NCBI RefSeq assembly: GCF_002632755.1
Contig: NZ_NJAK01000001.1
Span: forward strand, 1,798,001 to 1,862,000
Length of the DNA stretch: 64,000 bases
DNA from: Xenorhabdus ishibashii
GTDB taxonomy: Bacteria; Pseudomonadota; Gammaproteobacteria; Enterobacterales; Enterobacteriaceae
Reading direction: 5' to 3'
Shown piece by piece: positions 25,790 through 32,773 of the stretch. Position 1 is the first letter of the stretch, and every line of letters starts with the position of its first letter. Both the position numbers and the translations under genes were made by a program. The notes under the pieces were generated by a model. The model was not told where the DNA came from, ran no database searches, and worked only from the letters and a program-made list of their open reading frames with translations.

Positions 25790-26839
25790 ATGAATTTGGA
25801 AAATATAGAAATATCTAATAGATATAAAATATCAAAATATGTAATTAGAGAACTAAAGCCTTTATGTAAACAAGATAATTATCACTGGTTGTTAGCTATC
25901 TTAAAGGATTACTCTCTTATAGCCATATCAATATATCTAACACTTGGTGTCAGTTATTGGTTTTATCCTATTTCATTGTTTGTGATTGGTTCTACACAAA
26001 GAGCATTATCTAATATATTGCATGAGTCATCTCACAATATATTAGCTAAAAACAAGATGTTGAATTATATAGCTGGGACTTACTTGTCTGGTTATTTGAT
26101 CTTTCATCTTTATAATTCTTATAGTTACTCGCATATTAAATTTCATCACGTTTATTTAGGGGATAAAGATAAAGATCCAGATTATAACTTTCATATACAA
26201 TGTGGATTGTATGATGCAAATAAAAGTTCAAAGGAATTTTTTATTAAAAACATTCTATTAGCTCTAACAGGGTACAGAACTTTAAAATATATACAATATA
26301 TAATAAAAGATAGAATAAAGATAAAAAATAACGAAGAAAGAGAAAAAGAATTAATTCCCTTTATATTATATTGGATTGTTATTTTATCAGTTTGTATATA
26401 TTTTGATATTATATTGTATTTTTTAGCCTTTTGGTTAGTGCCATTATTTACATTTGCAGTTGCAATAGGTTGGATAGTAGAACTTTCCGAGCATTATCCA
26501 TTGCCTGAATCTGAAGATGAAGCTCTATTGTTAACTAGAAATCGTAAAGGGGCATGGTGGGAAAATTTCTTTTTTGGAAGACATAATGATAACTATCATT
26601 TGGTTCATCATTTACATCCAGGTATTCCACATTGGAATATGAAAAAAGCACATGTCCTTTTAATGAAGGATACTAATTACGCCAAGTGGGATCGTTTATG
26701 GGGGGGAATATTTACACGTAAAAGCAAAAATGAAGAAACACTTCTTAGTTATTCTAAAAAATATAGAGAATATAAAAGGTTAAATAAAGAAGGTGAAGTG
26801 AATGACAGTTTTGCAAAATATATATTATCTATTCAATAA
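25790..26839 (+). CDS. Membrane di-iron desaturase/hydroxylase (FADS family)
   Basis: First gene of the cassette, 349 residues, behind GGGGAG. The three histidine boxes of the fatty-acid desaturase family are intact: HESSH (78-82), HIKFHH (115-120) and HLVHH (270-274), with further histidines at 235 and 265. Hydrophobic segments at about 40-75, 92-107 and 188-230 fit an integral membrane enzyme. FADS members also act on non-lipid substrates; dihydrorhizobitoxine desaturase RtxC is an example. Next to an ATP-grasp ligase and a PLP enzyme, an amino-acid-derived substrate is more likely than a lipid, but this is inference. No acyl carrier or lipid gene is nearby. Confidence 0.85.
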   Translation: MNLENIEISNRYKISKYVIRELKPLCKQDNYHWLLAILKDYSLIAISIYLTLGVSYWFYPISLFVIGSTQRALSNILHESSHNILAKNKMLNYIAGTYLSGYLIFHLYNSYSYSHIKFHHVYLGDKDKDPDYNFHIQCGLYDANKSSKEFFIKNILLALTGYRTLKYIQYIIKDRIKIKNNEEREKELIPFILYWIVILSVCIYFDIILYFLAFWLVPLFTFAVAIGWIVELSEHYPLPESEDEALLLTRNRKGAWWENFFFGRHNDNYHLVHHLHPGIPHWNMKKAHVLLMKDTNYAKWDRLWGGIFTRKSKNEETLLSYSKKYREYKRLNKEGEVNDSFAKYILSIQ

Positions 26840-26863
26840 ATTATATTAAAAAGGAGGTTGCTT

Positions 26864-27835
26864 ATGAATTATTTTGAGAACAGAGACATGACAATCAAGG
26901 CACTTAAGAGCCTTGCAGCAGACTCTTTTTTAAGAGAGTTATTTATTTCATCAAAAGTTTTTCAGGATTTTTTAAGGCCAGCAGCAAATAGATATATTGT
27001 AGGAGAAAATTATTTTGAGTTGTTTGAAAGATTGCAAAATTTAGAAAATATAGGATATAACACGGGAATAGAATTTGCTGGAGAAGAAGCTTCCTCAATA
27101 TCTGAAGTAACTACAATAGCTAATGAATATCTTAATTTGATTGACCGCATAGAAGATGGAATTGAGAGTAAACCCCAGTTGGGGTTTGACTTATCTAATT
27201 TAGGTTCAGGAATTTCAAAGGAAATCGCTATCTTAAATTGTGAAAAAATTTGTGAAAAAGCAATAAAGAAAGGTATATCAATAATTATTAGTATGGAAAG
27301 ATCTAAGTGGACTGATATAATTCTTGATATTTTCTTCATGCTTAGGAAGAAATTTAATAACTTAGGTATAACATTACAGGCGCAATTAAATAGAACTGAT
27401 GATGATATAAAGGATGTTCTTAAAACTGGGTGTAAAATTAGATTAGTAAAGGGAGTTTATGATGAGTCTAGAAAGATCTCCCTCCCCAGGGGAAGTAAAC
27501 TTGATAAGAGATATTTGGAAATTTTAATAAATATCGCTAATAATAATAGTATATTTGCTTATGCAACTCAGGATCCAAAGCTGGTAGAGATGATTAGAGA
27601 GGAAGGTATACATAAGAAAGGAGAGCATGAGATGCTTCATGGAGTAAGGCCTGAATTGATAAAAAGCTCTAGAGACTTTTTTGCTATTAAACCACGAATT
27701 GCATGTGTTTATGGTTACAATTGGTATTTGCATTTTATGCATCGTTTAGCAGAATCCCCTGAAAATATTTATCAGGCATTTAATGATATATATTTAAATG
27801 GTAGAATCAATAATTTATATAATCATCAGTACTAG
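26864..27835 (+). CDS. Proline-dehydrogenase-like flavoenzyme with altered substrate pocket
   Basis: FAD-dependent PRODH-family barrel of 323 residues. The ATG at 26864 has AAGGAGG upstream. Family motifs are RLVKGVYDE (193-201), YATQD (233-237), MLHGVRPEL (257-265) and the C-terminal FMHRLAESPEN (291-301). In true proline dehydrogenases, as I remember them, the last reads MRRLAE and two tyrosines lie before it. Here the first arginine is His293, the tyrosine positions are Ala280 and His290, and the KL substrate lysine looks like Asp109. Arg294 remains. The enzyme probably oxidises something other than free proline, or a tethered or modified imino acid. There is no P5C dehydrogenase partner. 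Confidence 0.8.
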   Translation: MNYFENRDMTIKALKSLAADSFLRELFISSKVFQDFLRPAANRYIVGENYFELFERLQNLENIGYNTGIEFAGEEASSISEVTTIANEYLNLIDRIEDGIESKPQLGFDLSNLGSGISKEIAILNCEKICEKAIKKGISIIISMERSKWTDIILDIFFMLRKKFNNLGITLQAQLNRTDDDIKDVLKTGCKIRLVKGVYDESRKISLPRGSKLDKRYLEILINIANNNSIFAYATQDPKLVEMIREEGIHKKGEHEMLHGVRPELIKSSRDFFAIKPRIACVYGYNWYLHFMHRLAESPENIYQAFNDIYLNGRINNLYNHQY

Positions 27836-27854
27836 AAATAAATGGAAAAACTAT

Positions 27855-29111
27855 ATGAAAGAATATGTTGCCTTAGTTGATGTTTATTCTAGTGGTAATT
27901 TTTTACCTCGTTTCTTTAAAGAAAATGGAATTTCTCTCATACACGTACAAAGTACACCTGAATTGATGCCATCAATGTTAGGACCTAATTTATCAGAATA
28001 TGAACTAAATTTGGTTTATACTGGTTATAATTTAGATGAAATTATAAATTCGTTGAAAGAAAAGGAAGTAATTGCAGTTATTGCTGGACAGGAACCAGGG
28101 GTAACTTTAGCTGATTTATTAAGTGAATCACTTAACTTAAGAAATTCGAATGGAACTCGATTATCAAGTTCCAGGAGAAATAAGTATGATATGATTGAAA
28201 CACTTCATAAAAATAACATTAAAGTAGCTTGTCAAATTAAATCATCAGACAAGGAAGATATTATTAATTGGGTTAATGATAAAAATGGATACCCATGTGT
28301 AATAAAACCATTAAGTTCAGCCTCAACTGATGGTGTTACTATTTGCTTTAATGAAAGGGATGTTGTTGATGCTTGTGATGTTGTTTTGAAAAACAAAGAT
28401 ATATTTGGTGTTGATAATGAAGAGATATTGGTTCAATCTTTTCTTGATGGTGACGAATATATAGTTGATACAGTAAGTTGTGACGGTCATGTTTATATTT
28501 GTGGAATATGGAAATATGTTAAAAGAATGGTTTGTGGAGGAAAGAAAATATATGATAGAGACGTGTTGATTGATGAAAATACTTATGAGGCAAAATTACT
28601 TGTTAAGTATATCTATAAGGTGTTGCCAGCACTAGGAATAATGAATGGCCCAGCTCATGCAGAAGTTATATTGACTAATGAAGGACCTGCTCTAGTAGAA
28701 ATAGGAGCCCGTTTAAATGGAAATATGGAACCTGATTTTCATGATATTGTATTAGGCAACAATCAGGCAAGAATTACTTACATTTCTTATTGTTCACCTG
28801 ACAGATTTTTGAAAAATTTTTCTGGCAAAACATATATAAAATCAAAAGAGGCATGTGTTCTAAATACATCAACTAAACTTGATGGAGTAATAACAGAAAT
28901 TAATGAAAGAGTAGTTAATGAAATTAAAGGATTGGATACGGTTTTTAAATTGGTTGTAAAATATGGTGTTGGTAGAAAAATAACACCAACTATTGATCTC
29001 TTATCAAGCCCTCTAAGAATATTTGTTTATTCTGATGATATAACCGCTATAGAAATAGATTATCAGAAAATTGATTCAATCAAAGATGGAGTGTATGAGT
29101 TACATGTTTGA
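27855..29111 (+). CDS. ATP-grasp carboxylate-amine (amino acid) ligase
   Basis: Predicted to join a carboxylate to an amine through an acyl phosphate, as in L-amino-acid ligases (BacD, DdaF). The 418 residues show an N-terminal Rossmann-like part (VDVYSSGNFLPRFF, HVQSTPE). The ATP-grasp domain follows, with Lys151 in CVIKPLSSASTDGV, the hinge ILVQSFLDGDEY, and the metal/phosphate residues Glu270 and Glu282 in AEVIL and VEIGARLNG. The start at 27855 is the first ATG aligning with the family; its ribosome site (GGAAA) is weak. It begins 20 nt after the previous gene. Likely product: a dipeptide or an amide of the modified amino acid. Confidence 0.82.
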   Translation: MKEYVALVDVYSSGNFLPRFFKENGISLIHVQSTPELMPSMLGPNLSEYELNLVYTGYNLDEIINSLKEKEVIAVIAGQEPGVTLADLLSESLNLRNSNGTRLSSSRRNKYDMIETLHKNNIKVACQIKSSDKEDIINWVNDKNGYPCVIKPLSSASTDGVTICFNERDVVDACDVVLKNKDIFGVDNEEILVQSFLDGDEYIVDTVSCDGHVYICGIWKYVKRMVCGGKKIYDRDVLIDENTYEAKLLVKYIYKVLPALGIMNGPAHAEVILTNEGPALVEIGARLNGNMEPDFHDIVLGNNQARITYISYCSPDRFLKNFSGKTYIKSKEACVLNTSTKLDGVITEINERVVNEIKGLDTVFKLVVKYGVGRKITPTIDLLSSPLRIFVYSDDITAIEIDYQKIDSIKDGVYELHV

Positions 29112-30324
29112 TACAATAGCAACTATACGTGGGTTGAACGCAAAGCTTAGAACTTTATTTTTTGCAACTCTTTCATTCAGAATGGGAACTATGGGGTTCC
29201 CATTTTTTGCAGCATATCTTATACAGGAAAAATCATTAAATGCGATTCAAGCAGGTGTGTTAGTTGGTGTTTTTGGTGCAGGTGCGTTACTTTGTGATCT
29301 TATTATAGGATATTTCATTAAAAAATTTGGCTCCAGTAAAATTATTGTTTTTTCGTTATTATTTACATCGATTATATTGTTTTTCATCCCATTCTTAGAT
29401 TCTTATCATGCAATAATTTTATTTTCTTTTCTTTGGGGGATTAGTTATGAATCTTTTACTCCTGCAGCATATTCTGAAACCGTTTCAAATTCAGATTACT
29501 CAACAAGGAAAATTGCTTTTTCATGTAATAGACTTGCTATAAATATAGGTATGGCTATTGGTCCTTTTGTTGGTGGTTTTATATTTTCCATTAGTCCTAT
29601 ATTTGTTTTTTTAGTTAATTCAGTCTTTGCTTTATTCTCGCTTATTTTTTATCTTTTCTCTATAAATATGAAAAGCGTTCTGAATAGAGAGTTTGATGGA
29701 GATAATGAAAACAATGGTGTAAAAAAGGAATGTGAAATTATGGAGGATAAAAAATATCATTATCCAAGATTAGCTTTTATTCTTTCTTCTGTTTTGCCTG
29801 TACATATTGCATATGCTCTTCCACCTACATTTCTTTCTGCATATATAATAAATTACACATCACTTCCAAGCTATTTTGTTGGTATTATTTTCTTTGTTAA
29901 TGCGTTTCTTGTTATTTTGTTTGAACTTCCTATTAATAAAAAAATGAATGATATAAATAGTAGGATTTCATTGATTCTGGGTCTTCTGTTAGCGGCAGGA
30001 GGTTTTGTATTAATGGTGGCCAGCCATAGTATTATTTTTCTAATAATAGCGACTGCATTATGGTCTTTGGGAGAAATGATAATATTTCCTGCTATAACGC
30101 ATTATATTAGTGGTATTTCTTCTAGTGAAAATGTTGATAGGAACTTGGGTTTTTATTCTGCTGGTGTGAATATAGGGGTGATGATAACACCATCTATCGC
30201 TTTTTATATGATGGAAAATAAAATTATTTCACCTTGGCTATTTATTGGAATGTTTTTACTGTTTATTTCTGCTTTTTTGACTTTAATAAAGAAAAATAAA
30301 ATTTTATGGAAGGATAATGCTTGA
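29095..30324 (+). CDS. MFS exporter of the cassette
   Basis: Twelve-helix major facilitator protein of about 409 residues. The start MSYMFDT at 29095 has GGAG upstream and overlaps the ligase gene by 17 nt; the end overlaps the next gene by 8 nt, so translation is coupled. A motif-A-like loop DLIIGYFIKKFGSSK follows helix 2. A hydrophilic loop of about 35 residues separates the two halves. Its place within a biosynthetic operon points to export of, and self-protection from, the product; uptake of a precursor is the alternative. Confidence 0.82.
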   Translation: MSYMFDTIATIRGLNAKLRTLFFATLSFRMGTMGFPFFAAYLIQEKSLNAIQAGVLVGVFGAGALLCDLIIGYFIKKFGSSKIIVFSLLFTSIILFFIPFLDSYHAIILFSFLWGISYESFTPAAYSETVSNSDYSTRKIAFSCNRLAINIGMAIGPFVGGFIFSISPIFVFLVNSVFALFSLIFYLFSINMKSVLNREFDGDNENNGVKKECEIMEDKKYHYPRLAFILSSVLPVHIAYALPPTFLSAYIINYTSLPSYFVGIIFFVNAFLVILFELPINKKMNDINSRISLILGLLLAAGGFVLMVASHSIIFLIIATALWSLGEMIIFPAITHYISGISSSENVDRNLGFYSAGVNIGVMITPSIAFYMMENKIISPWLFIGMFLLFISAFLTLIKKNKILWKDNA

Positions 30325-31438
30325 TATGATAGTGCACATGAATACAGCCGGCTCTGGAATCATCCATGCTTCAACTCATGAAGTTATGAGAGATTATTTA
30401 TTTTCTGAATTTAAAATAGGTAGTTATGAAACTGAGTTGAAGTATGAGTCTATTTTAAATAATGAAGTTTATAATAATTGTGCAAAATTGATGAATTGTG
30501 ATCCTGAAAATGTGGCATTATTTACTAGTGCGACAGATGCATGGGTTAATATTATTAGAATGTTACGTATTAAAGAAAAATCAGAAATATGGATTAGTGA
30601 CTCAGAATATGCAGCCAACATAATATATTTCTCATTTTTATCCAATAAGTATAATTTAAAATTACGAAGAATTCCATCAAGTTCAAATTTTACTATTGAC
30701 TTGGAATGGATGAAAAATAATTTGTCTGATAATGTTTCAATTGTAAGTATTACGCATATGCCTTCATGTTGTGGTATTATCAATCCCATAGAGGAAATTG
30801 GTGAGATACTAAAAAATAAAGATGTTACTTATATAGTTGACGCCTGCCAATCAATAGGTCAATTACCCATAGATGTAAAAAAAATACAATGTGATCTTTT
30901 AACCGGAGCTAGTCGTAAATTTATTAGTGGTCCCAGAGGAGTAGGGTTTGCATTTGTCTCAAAAAAGTTATCAAGAAAACTTAGCTACGATTTTTTTGAT
31001 CTTCATGTAGGTTATACAGATAATTTTAATAAATGTTTGATTGTAAATTCAGCAAAGAGTTTTGAAAAAGCAGAAAGGAGTCTTGTTTCTATTTATGGTT
31101 TCAATAACGCATTGAAATTAAGAATTAATGATAGTGATTATAATAATAAAAATTTCGTATTTTTTCTTGAGGAATTAAAGAAAATTAAAAGTGTTAAAAT
31201 ACTTTTTCCTGATTCATCCATACAAGGTATAGCAGCCTTTCAATTTAAAAACTGTTCCGCTTCTGATGGAGTGAAAAAATTAAGAACTCAAGGAATTAAC
31301 TTATGGGAAGGGACTGCTCAACATACACCATTTTTAGCCCCTCATATGTTACATAGTAAATTTGTGCGTGCTTCTTTTGATAAAAATTTATCAATTCATG
31401 ATATTGAGATTGCGTTAAATGCAATTAGAGAAATATAA
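30317..31438 (+). CDS. Class-V aminotransferase/desulfurase-fold PLP enzyme
   Basis: Last gene of the cassette, 373 residues, behind GGAAGGAT. PLP contacts seen are Asp175 and Gln178 in YIVDACQSIGQ, His147 in ITHMPS, and the Schiff-base Lys201 in GASRKFISGPRGVGF. It resembles the isopenicillin-N-epimerase / EgtE-like branch of the cysteine-desulfurase family, whose members eliminate, desulfurate or epimerise amino acids. There is no obvious catalytic cysteine loop of IscS type. It could act on the ligase product or make its amino-acid building block. Its last 16 codons are duplicated in front of the operon. Confidence 0.82.
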   Translation: MLDMIVHMNTAGSGIIHASTHEVMRDYLFSEFKIGSYETELKYESILNNEVYNNCAKLMNCDPENVALFTSATDAWVNIIRMLRIKEKSEIWISDSEYAANIIYFSFLSNKYNLKLRRIPSSSNFTIDLEWMKNNLSDNVSIVSITHMPSCCGIINPIEEIGEILKNKDVTYIVDACQSIGQLPIDVKKIQCDLLTGASRKFISGPRGVGFAFVSKKLSRKLSYDFFDLHVGYTDNFNKCLIVNSAKSFEKAERSLVSIYGFNNALKLRINDSDYNNKNFVFFLEELKKIKSVKILFPDSSIQGIAAFQFKNCSASDGVKKLRTQGINLWEGTAQHTPFLAPHMLHSKFVRASFDKNLSIHDIEIALNAIREI

Positions 31439-31518
31439 GATGCTTTCGGATAATATTAATATAGTGTTTAAATATCTATATTTTGGTCGTGTATTAAATG
31501 GTTATATTAAATATCAAA
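31388..31518 (+). repeat. Right-hand copy of the direct repeat bounding the cassette
   Basis: Partner of 25141-25255 (blocks 31388-31462 and 31492-31518). It covers the end of the PLP-enzyme gene and runs into the left end of the IS1-like element. The unit from repeat to repeat is 6,247 bp. Confidence 0.9.
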
Positions 31519-31855
31519 AATAGTACTCAAGCTCAATGAAAGTTCCTATCACTTTATCGTGCATTTCCTCTGATTTAGAGTAGCCTATCGTTTTGCGATT
31601 CAGTCTTTTGATTCGAGTACGATGAGTTAAGTTCGTGCTCTCTATGCGTTGGGTGAACGTCTTTCCCGTCAGATGCCCCTCTTCGGGAAGAAGGTCATAA
31701 ACCCCATAATCATCCGTACAATAAAATCGAATATTAAAGGGGGATAAAAGGGCAAGCAGCTTGCATAAAGTTTTTCTGCTGCGATCGCCAAAAACATGTG
31801 TTCTGCTCAAGAAGAATCGGGAAGTTTACCACAACTAACCATTTAATACATTACC
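31485..31855 (-). mobile_element. Internally deleted IS1-family element with both ends
   Basis: About 371 bp bounded by inverted ends GGTCGTGTATTAAATGGTTA (31485-31504) and, on the other strand from 31855, GGTAATGTATTAAATGGTTA: 18 of 20 identical, beginning GGT as in IS1. It contains only the C-terminal part of the transposase. A full IS1 is about 770 bp, so half is missing. No 8-9 bp target duplication is visible. It could still be moved by an intact IS1-like transposase elsewhere, in the manner of a MITE. Confidence 0.8.
31514..31810 (-). pseudogene. IS1-family transposase (InsB) C-terminal fragment
   Basis: 98 codons matching the C-terminal part of InsB: HVFGDRSRKTLCKLLALLSPF, TDDYGVYDLL, TFTQRIESTNL and SKSEEMHDKVIG, followed by the natural stop. 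The InsA part and the N-terminal half of InsB are absent; the frame opens with TTG close to the element's end. Not expected to be active. Confidence 0.88.
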
Positions 31856-32082
31856 TGACTTTGAGTAATGCGTGGTTCAAATCGGTCGTGAAGGCAGACC
31901 GGACGTGCATCTATGATGGTGAGTAAACAGGTTTAGGTTAGCGCTTTTTTCAATCTATAGCAATTGAATGCTAATAATCTGAAAATTTTATTGGTGAATT
32001 TTTCACATAAGAAATATAGTTCACATTCGGAACATCAAGTTAAATATGCTTTTACTCAATTCAAATATAAGAGGTCTGTATT
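31856..32082. other. Region between the IS remnant and the clpP-like gene
   Basis: No gene recognised. 31860-31930 is richer in GC than its surroundings and has a short frame on each strand, possibly debris of another insertion sequence that I could not assign. The clpP-like promoter must lie in the remainder. Confidence 0.4.
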
Positions 32083-32676
32083 ATGTTAGAAGAATCATCA
32101 AAAGAGTCCCCTGAAATTTCTAAAGAGATCCCCTATGAGCAAAGTAGTTTATTAAAGTCTAGATGTATTATTATTTCTGGCGAGATTAATCAAAAACTAG
32201 CTGAAAGGGTAACAACACAGCTACTAATTTTACAAGAAATAAGTAACGAGCCAATTAAGATTTTTATTAATAGTCAGGGTGGACATGTTGAAGCGGGTGA
32301 TACTATTCATGACTTGATTAAATTTATAAAACCAGAAGTATTTATAATAGGAACAGGTTGGGTTGCAAGTGCAGGTATTACTATTTTTCTTGCTGCCAAA
32401 AAAGAAAATCGCTACTCACTTCCAAATACTCGTTTTATGATACACCAACCTTTAGGAGGATACGAAGGAAGAGCATCTGATATTGAAATTGAAGCTAGAG
32501 AATTCTTGTTGATACGTAGTCGGATAAATCAGCTCATCAGTGATGCCACAGGACAACCGGTAGAGAAGGTAGAAAAAGATACTGATAGAAATTATTGGAT
32601 GCGTCCTAAACAGGCTACTGAATATGGAATTGTAGGGAAAATAATAACCAAGTGGGAAGATATCAATTATAAGTGA
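32083..32676 (+). CDS. Divergent ClpP-family serine protease subunit
   Basis: Paralogue of the proteolytic subunit of Clp (197 residues), behind AGAGG. The fold-defining INSQGG, GWVASAG and MIHQPLGG segments are clear. Aligned on E. coli ClpP the triad is Ser96, His121 and Asn170: the sequence reads DTDRN where the family has DTERD, so the catalytic aspartate is asparagine. Listeria ClpP1, which I recall has the same substitution, is inactive alone but works in mixed rings. The gene stands alone, without tig or clpX, at the edge of the island. It may join the housekeeping ClpP or have a special substrate. Confidence 0.88.
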   Translation: MLEESSKESPEISKEIPYEQSSLLKSRCIIISGEINQKLAERVTTQLLILQEISNEPIKIFINSQGGHVEAGDTIHDLIKFIKPEVFIIGTGWVASAGITIFLAAKKENRYSLPNTRFMIHQPLGGYEGRASDIEIEAREFLLIRSRINQLISDATGQPVEKVEKDTDRNYWMRPKQATEYGIVGKIITKWEDINYK

Positions 32677-32711
32677 ATCCAAGCAATGTATAAACACAAA
32701 TTTAAAGATCC

Positions 32712-32737
32712 TGAACTGGCACAATTGAGCCAGTTCA
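32712..32737. terminator. Bidirectional terminator between the clpP-like gene and tex
   Basis: Arms TGAACTGGC / GCCAGTTCA around an 8-nt loop between convergent genes. Confidence 0.7.
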
Positions 32738-32773
32738 GGAAATTATTTAAGTCATCTAACGTTTTTTAATGAA

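Noticed and set aside
31476..31864. Target-site duplication around the IS1-like element
   Set aside because: The 9 bp on either side differ (CTATATTTT against TGACTTTGA), so no duplication is claimed.
31856..31950. Possible additional transposase fragment
   Set aside because: Short frames on both strands without a motif I could assign; noted only as a region.
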